Origin: Citrobacter freundii
GTDB lineage: Bacteria > Pseudomonadota > Gammaproteobacteria > Enterobacterales > Enterobacteriaceae
Direction: 5' to 3'
Assembly: GCF_011077955.1 (NCBI RefSeq)
Contig: NZ_JAALBX010000004.1
Span: 186,001-250,000, forward strand
Length of the DNA: 64,000 nt
The notes under the pieces were generated by a model that searched no databases, was not told where the DNA came from, and was given only the letters and a program-made list of their open reading frames with translations. Both the position numbers and the translations under genes were made by a program. Below, piece after piece: positions 53,953 through 62,813 of the stretch (the first letter of the stretch is position 1; each line of letters begins with the position of its first letter).

Positions 53953-54150
53953 TTAACAGCAGCGGGCTCCGCCTTTCCCGCCGTAACGTGCATCCTGGCG
54001 TTCACGGAAAAACTCTTCATAGGTCATCGGCGTTTGATCGGGATGATTAAGCCGGATGTGCTGAACGTAATTATCGTAATCCGGTACGCCCACCATTAAT
54101 TTTGCGGCCTGGCCCAGATATTTACCGGCTTTGGCTAAGGTATCAAACAT
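53953..54150 (-). CDS. ybdD: YbdD/YjiX-family small protein
   Basis: 65 residues. Almost identical to E. coli Ybd[46 protein letters not shown] and a C-terminal RCC. Small Cys-terminated partners of this type accompany CstA/BtsT transporters, and reports suggest they are needed for pyruvate uptake by these carriers. Downstream of cstA and directly followed by the COG0523 GTPase. Confidence 0.93.
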   Translation of the reverse strand: MFDTLAKAGKYLGQAAKLMVGVPDYDNYVQHIRLNHPDQTPMTYEEFFRERQDARYGGKGGARCC

Positions 54151-54185
54151 ACCGTCTCCTTCACTTCACAACTGCGTTTAATGCC

Positions 54186-54215
54186 AAAAACTCCCCGGCC
54201 ATAAAGCCGGGGAGT
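54186..54215 (-). terminator. Intrinsic terminator/attenuator between cstA and ybdD
   Basis: ACTCCCCGGC (54190-54199), loop CATAAA, GCCGGGGAGT (54206-54215), followed on the minus strand by TTTTTGGC. It lies 23 bases after cstA and is strong by appearance. ybdD and the GTPase would need read-through or a promoter of their own in the 35 bases before ybdD. Confidence 0.85.
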
Positions 54216-54238
54216 CGCCTGGTTTTCTGTCAGGGATC

Positions 54239-56344
54239 TTAGTGGGCGCTTTTCGCCTGCGTCACGATGTCCTGATAGTTTTCCGGCATGGGTTCGTAAG
54301 GCACCTCTTTTGCGGTGGGCTTATCGACTTTCAGCGCCGCCAGCGCGGTCTTGATGGAGAACAGAGCAATCACGACCACCACCACCATAAAGAAGATAGT
54401 CAGGCCCGCATCCAGACGGTTGTTAAACACCAGGCGAGCCAACTGAGCCTGGGTGTACTGCGCCGGAATATTGCCGCTGTCGATCATCGCCTGGAATTTA
54501 TTGGCGATGGCCAGGAAACCCACTTTGTTATCCGGGCTAAACGCTTTCTGCCAGCCTGCCGTCATGGTGCAAATCAGCAGCCATGCGGTGGGAATCAGCG
54601 CAACCCAGGCGTAGCGTTGACGTTTCATCTTGAACAGCACTACTGCGCAAAGCATCAGCGCCATGCCCGCCAGCATCTGGTTAGCGATACCAAACAGCGG
54701 CCACAGGGTGTTAATGCCGCCCAACGGGTCAACCACGCCCTGATGCAGGAAGTAACCCCACGCCAGCACGCACAGCGCCGTCGCCAGAATGTTGGCGGGC
54801 AGCGAGTCAGTGCGTTTCAGGCCCGGGGAAATGACGCCCAACAGATCCTGAAGCATAAAGCGTGCGGCACGGGTACCGGCATCAACCGCCGTCAGAATAA
54901 ACAGCGCTTCGAACAGGATAGCGAAGTGATACCAGAAGGATACGTCCATCAGGCCGCCCAACGCGCCGTGCAGGATGTACGCCATCCCTACCGCCAGCGT
55001 CGGTGCGCCGCCAGCACGGGAAATGATCGACTGTTCACCCACGTCGTTTGCGATTTGGGTTAGCGTTTCCGGCGTTATCTGGAAGCCCCAACCGCTGACC
55101 ACTTGCGCCGCGGACGCCACCACATCGGTCGCCCCTGCCGGTGCCAGCACCGCCATCGGGCTGTTCATGGCAAAATACACGCCCGGATCGATGACGCACG
55201 CGGCGACCAGCGCCATGATCGCCACAAACGATTCCATCAGCATGCCGCCGTAACCAATCAGGCAAGCCTGATTTTCGTTAGCCAGCATTTTGGGCGTCGT
55301 GCCGGAAGAAATTAACGCATGGAAGCCTGATACCGCGCCACAGGCGATGGTGATAAACAGGAACGGGAACATGTCACCCGTCCAGACCGGACCGGTACCG
55401 TCAATGAATTTTGTCACCGAAGGCATGGTCAGGGTCGGGCGCATAATCAGGATGCCGATAGCAAGCCCAACGATGGTACCGATTTTCAGGAAAGTTGAGA
55501 GGTAGTCACGTGGCGCGAGCAGCAGCCATACCGGCAGCACCGCCGCCACAAAACCGTAGCCCACCAGAATCCAGGTCAATTGAACGCCGGTATAGTCGAA
55601 ATACGGCGCCCATGTCGGGCTTTCAGCAACCCACCCGCCGGAAATGATGGCAAAAATCAGCAGCACAAGGCCAATCACCGACACTTCGCCGATGCGCCCC
55701 GGGCGCAAATAACGAATATAAACGCCCATAAACAGCGCCAGCGGAATGGTGAAGGCAACGGTGTAGGTTCCCCACGGACTGTGGGTCAGCGCTTTCACTA
55801 CGATCATCGCCAGTACCGCGAGGATAATGACCATAATCATAAAACAGGCCACCAGGGCAATCACCCCGGCAGTGTTGCCCATTTCCTCTTTAACCAGCTC
55901 GCCAAGGGAACGACCATCGCGGCGGGTAGAGACAAACAACACCATAAAGTCCTGGACCGCACCCGCGATAACCACACCCGCGAGGATCCACAGCATGCCG
56001 GGCAAATAACCCATTTGCGCCGCCAGTACCGGCCCGACCAGCGGCCCGGCGCCAGCGATTGCGGCAAAATGGTGACCGAACAGCACTTTTTTATCGGTAG
56101 GAACGTAGTCGAGACCATCGTTATGACGCACCGCAGGCGTCATACGGGTGGAGTCCACTACCAGTACGCGTTTAGCAATAAATAGCCCGTAAAAACGGTA
56201 AGCGATCAGATACACACAAACTGCGGCAACCACAATCCACAGCGCGTTAATCTGCTCTCCCCGATTCAGAGCGATGTATCCCAAAGCAAATGCGCCCACG
56301 ATGGAGAGCACTGCCCAGAGGAGGTATTTCCCTGAGTTATTCAT
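54239..56344 (-). CDS. cstA: Carbon-starvation transporter CstA
   Basis: 701 residues from ATG 56344, the E. coli CstA length. Near-identical stretches (GHHFAAIAGAGPLVGPVLAAQMG, PTKKxLF-type YVPTDKKVLFGHHF, ISSGTTPKMLANE) mark CstA and not the paralogue BtsT/YjiY; ~18 transmembrane helices. It imports pyruvate and is implicated in peptide uptake during carbon starvation. In-frame ATGs at 56347 and 56356 are alternatives. Two GGA motifs lie just before the start; E. coli cstA is CsrA-repressed. In K-12 cstA is near the enterobactin genes, not here. Confidence 0.95.
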   Translation of the reverse strand: MNNSGKYLLWAVLSIVGAFALGYIALNRGEQINALWIVVAAVCVYLIAYRFYGLFIAKRVLVVDSTRMTPAVRHNDGLDYVPTDKKVLFGHHFAAIAGAGPLVGPVLAAQMGYLPGMLWILAGVVIAGAVQDFMVLFVSTRRDGRSLGELVKEEMGNTAGVIALVACFMIMVIILAVLAMIVVKALTHSPWGTYTVAFTIPLALFMGVYIRYLRPGRIGEVSVIGLVLLIFAIISGGWVAESPTWAPYFDYTGVQLTWILVGYGFVAAVLPVWLLLAPRDYLSTFLKIGTIVGLAIGILIMRPTLTMPSVTKFIDGTGPVWTGDMFPFLFITIACGAVSGFHALISSGTTPKMLANENQACLIGYGGMLMESFVAIMALVAACVIDPGVYFAMNSPMAVLAPAGATDVVASAAQVVSGWGFQITPETLTQIANDVGEQSIISRAGGAPTLAVGMAYILHGALGGLMDVSFWYHFAILFEALFILTAVDAGTRAARFMLQDLLGVISPGLKRTDSLPANILATALCVLAWGYFLHQGVVDPLGGINTLWPLFGIANQMLAGMALMLCAVVLFKMKRQRYAWVALIPTAWLLICTMTAGWQKAFSPDNKVGFLAIANKFQAMIDSGNIPAQYTQAQLARLVFNNRLDAGLTIFFMVVVVVIALFSIKTALAALKVDKPTAKEVPYEPMPENYQDIVTQAKSAH

Positions 56345-56653
56345 CATGTTTTCCATTTTGTGTCCGTCAACGTTTGAATGGCCTGTCAAGGCGTCACGCG
56401 AACGCATCGGGTTCTCTAAGAGGTATGAGGAGTGACCAATACATTACAATTTGTTTCTAGAACAATCCGCAGGATTTAACAACCACACAACCGGGTAAAA
56501 CGACCCCATTGATAACTCTTTGTTTCACTTTGTTAACAAGATCACCTTAACAAGGAAAACTCAGTGCAACCTTTACGCAAGGGTCTCGGTGAAGTCACGC
56601 TAATCAGGGAGGCAACGTAAGCAGATAAAAGACAAGGGAAAAGCGGGGAGAGG
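56345..56653 (-). promoter_or_regulatory. cstA upstream region
   Basis: About 310 bases between cstA and the yfcL hairpin without a gene. It is AT-rich in the middle (56430-56560). It contains the candidate CRP site listed separately and should hold the cstA promoter and leader. Confidence 0.55.
56531..56546. promoter_or_regulatory. Candidate CRP site upstream of cstA
   Basis: TGTTA-N6-TCACC matches eight of ten core positions of the CRP consensus TGTGA-N6-TCACA. It lies ~190 bases before the cstA start codon. CRP activation of cstA is known in E. coli. Confidence 0.45.
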
Positions 56654-56683
56654 ATCATGCCATCACGAAAACGATGGCATGAT
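56654..56683 (-). terminator. Hairpin after yfcL
   Basis: ATCATGCCATC (56654-56664), loop ACGAAAAC, GATGGCATGAT (56673-56683), nine bases after the yfcL stop. A perfect 11-bp stem; the following T-tract is weak and delayed (GCTTTTCCC). Confidence 0.65.
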
Positions 56684-56692
56684 GATACGGCA

Positions 56693-56971
56693 TTAACTGG
56701 CGTTGGCTTTCTGGAACAGCGTATCCCACATGCCGGTAACCAGCGCCTGGTCGCGCGGCGTCAGCTCACCTGCGCCAATGGCTTTTTGCAGACTTTCGGT
56801 GACTTTCTGGTGTACGGCGTCGGCGCTATGATCGTCACCCGCCTCCAGCTCCGCAACGGCAAGCGTCAGGTGTCCGCGCAGGTAACCACTGGCGAAGAGC
56901 TCGTCATCACTGGCGTGTTCAACCATGTCATCAATCAACGCCAGAATGCGTGCTTCGAATGCTGCAATCAT
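56693..56971 (-). CDS. yfcL: YfcL family protein
   Basis: 92 residues, acidic and helical: [43 protein letters not shown]. No signal peptide, membrane helix or known motif. Function unknown. It is the last gene of a minus-strand run with epmC, yfcA, mepA and aroC, 54 bases after epmC. Confidence 0.92.
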   Translation of the reverse strand: MIAAFEARILALIDDMVEHASDDELFASGYLRGHLTLAVAELEAGDDHSADAVHQKVTESLQKAIGAGELTPRDQALVTGMWDTLFQKANAS

Positions 56972-57025
56972 CTTATGTCCTCAATTACCTGTCATATCAT
57001 AGGGTTTAACGACCAAACACATGGC

Positions 57026-57574
57026 TCAGCACAGGTCTTCTGGCCATGGGAAACGGTCTGCCGTCAGGGGCGGCGTTTGATAATACTGCTGAAGCGCGGC
57101 GATAAACCGGGCCGGACGCGCCGGTATGCCCTCAGCAAGCCATGTCATCACTTGAGCGTGGACCCGACGCTGAAACGCGATGCGATCCGGCTCGATGTCC
57201 CCTTCCAGGTTGTCGCAACTGACATTGAACGGAAAACCTGCCGCTTCGCAAAACAACCAGTCCAGCGCCTGGGGTTTGATTTCCACATCTTCAAACTGGC
57301 ATTGCGTCTGAGCGTCACGGCCATCCGGGCAATACCAGTAGCCGAAATCCACCTGCTCGCGGCGCGCTTTCCCGGCGATGCACCAGTGAGAAATCTCATG
57401 CAGCGCGCTGGCATAAAAGCCATGGGCAAACACTATCTGGTGATACGGCGTTTGCGCATCTGCCGGAAGATAAATCGGTTCGTCGTCGCCTTTAATCAGA
57501 CGGGTATTAAATTCATCAAAAAAGCAGCTCTCGAAAATATCGATAAGCTGCTGATAATGGTGTGCAGTGTGCAT
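57026..57574 (-). CDS. epmC: Elongation factor P hydroxylase EpmC (YfcM)
   Basis: 182 residues. The metal-site motif ALHEISHWCIAGKARREQVDFGYWY (first part; ~56-80) contains HExxH-type histidines, and YCPDGRDAQTQCQFEDVEIKPQAL follows. It hydroxylates the beta-lysylated lysine of EF-P after EpmA and EpmB. Three bases separate it from yfcA. Confidence 0.94.
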   Translation of the reverse strand: MHTAHHYQQLIDIFESCFFDEFNTRLIKGDDEPIYLPADAQTPYHQIVFAHGFYASALHEISHWCIAGKARREQVDFGYWYCPDGRDAQTQCQFEDVEIKPQALDWLFCEAAGFPFNVSCDNLEGDIEPDRIAFQRRVHAQVMTWLAEGIPARPARFIAALQQYYQTPPLTADRFPWPEDLC

Positions 57575-57577
57575 TAA

Positions 57578-58375
57578 TTAATGTATCCCAAGCCACTGAA
57601 GGAGCGCCGCGCCATGGCTGTCGAACAGCAGTTTGGCGCTCATTACAGCGGAAACAATCACAATCATTGGACGGATAAGCTGCTGGCCTCTGCTGAGAAC
57701 CAGACGTGATCCTAACCGTGCCCCTATAAACTGGCCTATCATCATTAAAAATCCGGTGGCCCACACCACTTTTCCGCCAAGAATAAACAGCAACAGCCCG
57801 CCGACATTGGACGTGGCGTTGAGGACTTTGGCATGAGCCGTGGATTTTGCCAGATTAAACCCGCAAAGCGTCACGAACGCCAGCGCATAAAATGAGCCCG
57901 CGCCTGGGCCGAAGAATCCATCATAGAATCCGACGCAGCCGCCCGCCACCAGCGCAAACGGCAGGCCGTAAAGACGGCGTTGCCGGTCTTCTTCGCCAAG
58001 CTTTGGCATTAACAAAAAGTAAAGGCCAATCCCGATAACCAGTACCGGCAGGATCTGGCGCAAAATATCCGATTTCACGAACTGCACCAGTAGCGCGCCG
58101 CTGGTGGAGCCGATAAACGTCATCAGGATGTTGAGCTTTTGGTCGTTGAGGTCAACGACTTTGCGGCGGATAAAATAGAGCGACGCTGAAAGCGAACCAC
58201 CGCAAGCCTGAAGTTTATTGGTGGCTAACGCCTGGGCGGGCGACATCCCCGTCGCCAGCAGCGCGGGAATCGTCAGCAATCCACCGCCGCCTGCCAGCGC
58301 ATCAATAAACCCCGCGAGCATGGCGATAAAAAACAACCCCACCATCACTAGCGGGGAAAGCATAAACAGATCCAC
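57578..58375 (-). CDS. yfcA: YfcA, TauE/SafE-family membrane transporter
   Basis: 265 residues with about eight transmembrane helices. The family repeats are visible: GFIDALAGGGGLLTIPALLATGMSP (~22-46) in the first half and GFYDGFFGPGAGSFYALAFVTLCGFN (~148-173) in the second. Members export sulfite-type or organosulfur anions; the substrate of YfcA is not established. Ten bases after mepA. Confidence 0.94.
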   Translation of the reverse strand: MDLFMLSPLVMVGLFFIAMLAGFIDALAGGGGLLTIPALLATGMSPAQALATNKLQACGGSLSASLYFIRRKVVDLNDQKLNILMTFIGSTSGALLVQFVKSDILRQILPVLVIGIGLYFLLMPKLGEEDRQRRLYGLPFALVAGGCVGFYDGFFGPGAGSFYALAFVTLCGFNLAKSTAHAKVLNATSNVGGLLLFILGGKVVWATGFLMMIGQFIGARLGSRLVLSRGQQLIRPMIVIVSAVMSAKLLFDSHGAALLQWLGIH

Positions 58376-58385
58376 GAATTAATCC

Positions 58386-59210
58386 TTAAAGAACGTGTTC
58401 ATCCAGCAGAGCCTGACAGGAAGGCGGTGGTGGCGGCGGCGTTTTCTTCTCTGTTGATTGACTACCCGGCTTCGCCGGTTTAAACCAGCTTTGCAACTCC
58501 TCGCCACAGCCATCTCCCGGTGGTGGCGGCGCTTGCTCGATACATTCAAGGCTGTCCGCCGGGCAGCGCAGGCGCACATGCATATGGGCGCGATGGGCAA
58601 ACCACGGGCGCACTTTGTTCAACCAATCGCGGTTAGTTCCGGCATCAAGACACAATTGCTGTTTAATGGCTGGGTTGACGAAAATACGCGTGACTTCATC
58701 ATCCAGCGCCGCCAGCTTAATCATGTTGTAGAGCTGCGGGCTCCAGCGGCTCGCCACCACCGACTTGCCATTGTCAGACACCAGATCCAGCGCCTGCGGG
58801 CGAAGCAGTTGCGCCGCGCTCCAGCGCGTTTTCGGCAGTTGCAAGAAAATGTCTACATCAAGACCAGTTTGATGGCTGGCATGACCGGTTGCGAAGCGCC
58901 CGCCTGCGGCCATTCCCATATCGCCCACCAGCACCGTGCCCATTCCTAAGTTATTCACCTGGGCACTGAAGCGCTCAATGAATTTCACCAGTTCAGGGTG
59001 ACCAAAATAACGGCGCTGATCGGTTCGCATCACCTGATAGTTCTGGGAAGCCAGCGGCAAGGCCTGTGCCCCCACGATACAACCATTAGAAAACGCGCCG
59101 ATAGACTGCGGCGCGCCAGGGATGGGATTGGGCACTTTCTGCCACGGCGTTGCGGCAAGCGTCATTGAGCTTGCCAGTAACGCCGCCAGAGCGATAAAGG
59201 AACGTTTCAT
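58386..59210 (-). CDS. mepA: Murein DD-endopeptidase MepA
   Basis: 274 residues from ATG 59210. A signal peptide ([19 protein letters not shown]) precedes the LAS metallopeptidase fold with zinc/catalytic histidines in [14 protein letters not shown] (~108-121) and [11 protein letters not shown] (~206-216). It cuts D-Ala-mDAP cross-links and is insensitive to penicillin. The tail is proline-rich ([13 protein letters not shown]). ATG 59216 directly abuts the aroC stop and is an alternative; homology supports 59210. Confidence 0.94.
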   Translation of the reverse strand: MKRSFIALAALLASSMTLAATPWQKVPNPIPGAPQSIGAFSNGCIVGAQALPLASQNYQVMRTDQRRYFGHPELVKFIERFSAQVNNLGMGTVLVGDMGMAAGGRFATGHASHQTGLDVDIFLQLPKTRWSAAQLLRPQALDLVSDNGKSVVASRWSPQLYNMIKLAALDDEVTRIFVNPAIKQQLCLDAGTNRDWLNKVRPWFAHRAHMHVRLRCPADSLECIEQAPPPPGDGCGEELQSWFKPAKPGSQSTEKKTPPPPPPSCQALLDEHVL

Positions 59211-59216
59211 ACACAT

Positions 59217-60302
59217 TTACCAGCGAGGGATCGTGGTGCTGACATCCGCGTTTTGCGCACGCTGACGCAGCAAATGATCCATTAATACAATTGCCAGCAT
59301 CGCCTCAGCGATCGGCACGGCGCGGATCCCAACGCAGGGATCGTGACGCCCTCTTGTAACCATTTCCACTTCTTCACCAAAACGGTTTAACGTGCGTCCC
59401 GGCACCATAATACTGGAGGTCGGTTTCAGCGCCATATGCGCCACGATTTGTTGGCCGCTGCTAATGCCGCCTAACACGCCGCCTGCATGATTGCTTTGAA
59501 AACCCGCCTGGGTTATCTCATCGCGATTCTGGCTACCGCGCAGTTGAACGACGCCAAAACCGTCGCCGATTTCCACGCCTTTCACAGCATTAATGCTCAT
59601 CAGCGCATGGGCGATATCAGCGTCCAGACGATCGAACACCGGTTCACCCAGCCCGGCGGGAACATGGTCAGCCACAACGGTGACTTTCGCGCCGATGGAG
59701 TCGCCCTCTTTTTTCAGCGCGCGCATCAGTTCGTCCAGCGCCTCGATTTTATCCGGGTCCGGGCAGAAAAACGGATTCTGCTCAACCTGATCCCAGTCTT
59801 TAATCGCCAGCGGAATATCGCCCATCTGGGTCAGGCAACCCCGGATCACGACGCCAAATTTCTGTGCCAGATATTTTTTGGCGATGGCGCCCGCCGCCAC
59901 ACGCATGGCGGTTTCGCGGGCCGATGAACGACCGCCGCCGCGATAATCACGCTGGCCGTATTTTTGTTCGTAGGTGTAATCGGCATGCCCCGGGCGGAAC
60001 ACGTCTTTAATCGCACTGTAGTCCTGAGAACGTTGATCGGTATTTTCAATCAGCAAGCCGATACTGGTGCCGGTGGTGACGCCTTCAAATACGCCTGAGA
60101 GGATTTTGACCTGATCCGGCTCGCGGCGTTGGGTGGTGTAGCGTGACGTGCCTGGACGGCGGCGATCGAGATCGTGCTGCAGATCGGCTTCGGTCAGCGG
60201 AATGCCGGGCGGCACGCCATCGACAATACAACCCAGCGCCACGCCGTGCGACTCACCGAACGTGGTCACACGAAAGAATTGTCCAATACTGTTTCCTGCC
60301 AT
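59217..60302 (-). CDS. aroC: Chorismate synthase AroC
   Basis: 361 residues from ATG 60302 ([20 protein letters not shown]), as in E. coli; an extra ATG codon precedes it. FMN/EPSP-site motifs [37 protein letters not shown] and [18 protein letters not shown] are intact. It makes chorismate from EPSP. It follows prmB by 61 bases and leads into mepA without a gap. Confidence 0.97.
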   Translation of the reverse strand: MAGNSIGQFFRVTTFGESHGVALGCIVDGVPPGIPLTEADLQHDLDRRRPGTSRYTTQRREPDQVKILSGVFEGVTTGTSIGLLIENTDQRSQDYSAIKDVFRPGHADYTYEQKYGQRDYRGGGRSSARETAMRVAAGAIAKKYLAQKFGVVIRGCLTQMGDIPLAIKDWDQVEQNPFFCPDPDKIEALDELMRALKKEGDSIGAKVTVVADHVPAGLGEPVFDRLDADIAHALMSINAVKGVEIGDGFGVVQLRGSQNRDEITQAGFQSNHAGGVLGGISSGQQIVAHMALKPTSSIMVPGRTLNRFGEEVEMVTRGRHDPCVGIRAVPIAEAMLAIVLMDHLLRQRAQNADVSTTIPRW

Positions 60303-60342
60303 CACGGCTCCGTTGTCGTTGTTGTGTTTTTGAGCGTTGTGA

Positions 60343-60360
60343 AACGGGCCGCAGCCCGTT
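60343..60360 (-). other. Small hairpin between prmB and aroC
   Basis: AACGGGC (60343-60349), loop CGCA, GCCCGTT (60354-60360), three bases beyond the prmB stop. Only three T follow on the minus strand, so at most a weak attenuator. Confidence 0.4.
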
Positions 60361-60363
60361 GGA

Positions 60364-61296
60364 TTAATCTTTGTAAATGCTGAAGTATTCGCGCGCCGCG
60401 ATAAGCTGCGCTTTGGTCAGCATAAAGACGCCGTCACCGCCGTTATCAAACTCAAGCCAGGTGAACGGCACATCCGGGTATTGCTCCATCAGATGTACCA
60501 TGCTGTTACCGACTTCACAAATCAGAATCCCCTGGTCGGACAGGTAGTCCGGCGAACTGGCCAGAATACGGCGCGCCAGTTTCAGACCGTCGCTACCTGC
60601 CGCAAGTCCCAGTTCCGGCTCATGGCGATATTCATTCGGCAGGTCAGACATATCGTCCTCATCCACATACGGCGGATTGGTCACGATAATGTCGTACTGA
60701 ACTTTCGGCAGAGAGCGGAACAAATCTGAACGAATCGGGGTGACGTGATGGATAAGGCCATGCTCTTCAATATTATGCTCAGTCACCGCCAGCGCGTCGG
60801 CGGAAATATCCACCGCATCGACTTCGGCTTCCGGGAAAGCATACGCGCAGGCGATGGCGATACAGCCGCTGCCGGTACACATATCCAGAATATGTTCAGG
60901 CTGGCCGTCGAAAAGGCCGGCGAAACGGTTATTGATAAGCTCGCCAATCGGCGAACGCGGCACCAGCACGCGCTCATCAACATAAAACTCATGACCGCAG
61001 AACCAGGCTTTATTGGTCAAATACGCCACTGGAATACGTTCGTTCACCCGGCGGATGACGCGCTCGACAATGCGATGACGCTCACTTGAGGTCAGACGCG
61101 CGGTGCGCATATCTTCTGGAATATCCAGCGGCAAATAAAGCGATGGAAGCACCAGTTGTACCGCCTCATCCCACGGATTATCGGTGCCATGACCATACCA
61201 GATGCCTGCCGCGCTAAAACGGCTTACTGCCCAGCGCAGCATATCCTGAATGGTATGCAGCTCATTGACTGCTTCATCGACGAAAATTTTATCCAC
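60364..61296 (-). CDS. prmB: Ribosomal protein uL3 glutamine methyltransferase PrmB
   Basis: 310 residues. SAM motif [31 protein letters not shown] (~135-164, partly shown) and the glutamine-methyltransferase NPPY motif in [13 protein letters not shown] (~201-213). It methylates Gln150 of ribosomal protein uL3. Divergent from smrB. Confidence 0.96.
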   Translation of the reverse strand: MDKIFVDEAVNELHTIQDMLRWAVSRFSAAGIWYGHGTDNPWDEAVQLVLPSLYLPLDIPEDMRTARLTSSERHRIVERVIRRVNERIPVAYLTNKAWFCGHEFYVDERVLVPRSPIGELINNRFAGLFDGQPEHILDMCTGSGCIAIACAYAFPEAEVDAVDISADALAVTEHNIEEHGLIHHVTPIRSDLFRSLPKVQYDIIVTNPPYVDEDDMSDLPNEYRHEPELGLAAGSDGLKLARRILASSPDYLSDQGILICEVGNSMVHLMEQYPDVPFTWLEFDNGGDGVFMLTKAQLIAAREYFSIYKD

Positions 61297-61459
61297 TATT
61301 CCTCCGGCGCGCGCGACGCGTTAAACACGGCGGCTAGTTTGCCACGATGGCGGCGATAAATCAGCATTCACCCGGGGACTGGAGCGTGAAAACGCGTTTT
61401 ATTTAGCACTGGCGGAGGAGTCAGGTACACTGCCTGGGATAAGAATGACGGAGAAGAGA

Positions 61460-62011
61460 ATGAAAAAGAAAAATTCGCTTAATGAGGAGGACCAGACGCT
61501 GTTCCGGGAACTGATGCGCGGCACCCGTAAAATTAAGCAAGACACCATTGTCCATCGCCCGCAACGAAAAAAAGTGAATGAGGTACCGGTAAAACGCCTG
61601 ATTCAGGAACAGGTTGATGCCAGCCACTATTTTTCCGATGAGTTTCAGCCGCTGCTGGCGACGGAAGGCCCGGTGCGCTATGTGCGCGAAGGCACCAGCC
61701 ATTTTGAATTGAAAAAACTCAGACGCGGCGACTATTCACCGGAGCTGTTTTTAGATTTACACGGTTTGACCCAACTCCAGGCGAAACAGGAATTAGGCGC
61801 GCTGATTGCCGCCTGTCGACGCGAGCATGTGTTTTGCGCCTGTGTGATGCATGGGCACGGTAAACATATTCTAAAGCAGCAAACGCCGTTATGGCTGGCG
61901 CAGCACCCGCATGTGATGGCCTTTCACCAGGCATCAAAAGAGTATGGCGGCGACGCTGCGTTGCTGGTGTTGATAGAAGTAGAAGAGTTGCGACCGCCTG
62001 AACTTCCGTAG
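61460..62011 (+). CDS. smrB: SmrB, Smr-domain ribosome rescue endonuclease
   Basis: 183 residues from ATG 61460, which has GGAGAAGAGA just upstream; another ATG five codons earlier lacks this. A basic N-terminal region that binds ribosomes is followed by the Smr domain with [17 protein letters not shown] (~98-114) and [13 protein letters not shown]. It cuts mRNA between collided ribosomes. In K-12 the yfcO-yfcV fimbrial genes follow; here sixA follows directly. Confidence 0.95.
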   Translation: MKKKNSLNEEDQTLFRELMRGTRKIKQDTIVHRPQRKKVNEVPVKRLIQEQVDASHYFSDEFQPLLATEGPVRYVREGTSHFELKKLRRGDYSPELFLDLHGLTQLQAKQELGALIAACRREHVFCACVMHGHGKHILKQQTPLWLAQHPHVMAFHQASKEYGGDAALLVLIEVEELRPPELP

Positions 62012-62097
62012 CGCTTCACCGCGCATGGTTCACTCTTATGCTGCCAGGCTTGCTGCCGCGTCTAAGATTCAGGAAGGTATTTGCCAGCGTCACCGAC

Positions 62098-62123
62098 AAA
62101 AAAGCCGCATTACGCGGCTTTTT
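62098..62123. terminator. Bidirectional terminator between smrB and sixA
   Basis: AAAAGCCGC (62100-62108), loop ATTAC, GCGGCTTTT (62114-62122), with A-tract before and T-tract after. It serves both convergent genes. Confidence 0.88.
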
Positions 62124-62128
62124 GACTA

Positions 62129-62623
62129 TCAGGCATTGCTGGCTTTCGCCATTTTCAGATTGCAGGGACTCATCTGCCAGTTATACACGCCCTTATCGGT
62201 TTGCGGGTCGAGCGTGACGCTGGCAATGGCCGAGGTTGAGAACATTGGCGGCGTTTCTTCCGGGCAAAGTTCAGAGACCAGGTAGCCGACTAACGGGAGA
62301 TGAGATATCACCAGCACCGATTTTACGCCTTCGTCTGCCAGTGTCTGAAGGTCGGCACCGACCATTCTTACATCGCCGCAGGGCGTCAACTCCGGCAGGA
62401 CATCGACATTTTCCGGCAGTGTGAACACTTCCCGGACCATGTCCAGCGTTTGTCCGGCGCGCAGATAAGGGCTGACAAGAACACGCTCGATATCCACCTT
62501 TTGACCTTTTAGCCAGGTCGCCATTAGACGGGATTCGTCACACCCGCAGAGGGTTAAGGGACGAACCGCATCACTGGCGGCATCAAGAGCTGCGTCACCG
62601 TGACGCATAATGAAAACTTGCAT
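62129..62623 (-). CDS. sixA: Phosphohistidine phosphatase SixA
   Basis: 164 residues. The RHG motif at the N-terminus (MQVFIMRHGDAALD; His8) defines the histidine-phosphatase family, with SHLPLVGYLV providing the second histidine. In E. coli it dephosphorylates phosphohistidine on NPr of the nitrogen PTS (earlier proposed on ArcB). It follows fadJ after ~190 bases. Confidence 0.95.
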   Translation of the reverse strand: MQVFIMRHGDAALDAASDAVRPLTLCGCDESRLMATWLKGQKVDIERVLVSPYLRAGQTLDMVREVFTLPENVDVLPELTPCGDVRMVGADLQTLADEGVKSVLVISHLPLVGYLVSELCPEETPPMFSTSAIASVTLDPQTDKGVYNWQMSPCNLKMAKASNA

Positions 62624-62813
62624 AGTGCACCGCTTTTGTTAACCAGAATCGCCACGTTCCCCAACAGACCCAAAGCCAGTGGGGATATCATCGCGGTCGG
62701 GCATTGTGCCTTATCCCGACCTCGAATGAAACGCTGTTTTTACCTTAATGGTGTAAGTATAGTCAATCACCGTTTACAAAATAACCAAACCTTGCCACAC
62801 CGAACGTTTCCGG

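Noticed and set aside
54239-56344. Assignment of the transporter as BtsT/YjiY because of the YjiA-like neighbour
   Set aside because: The length of 701 residues and near-identical stretches match CstA, and the small partner matches YbdD rather than YjiX.
53953-56971. cstA cluster as a mobile island
   Set aside because: No integrase, tRNA, flanking direct repeats or shift in composition were seen; rearrangement within the genome or lineage-specific gene order is simpler.
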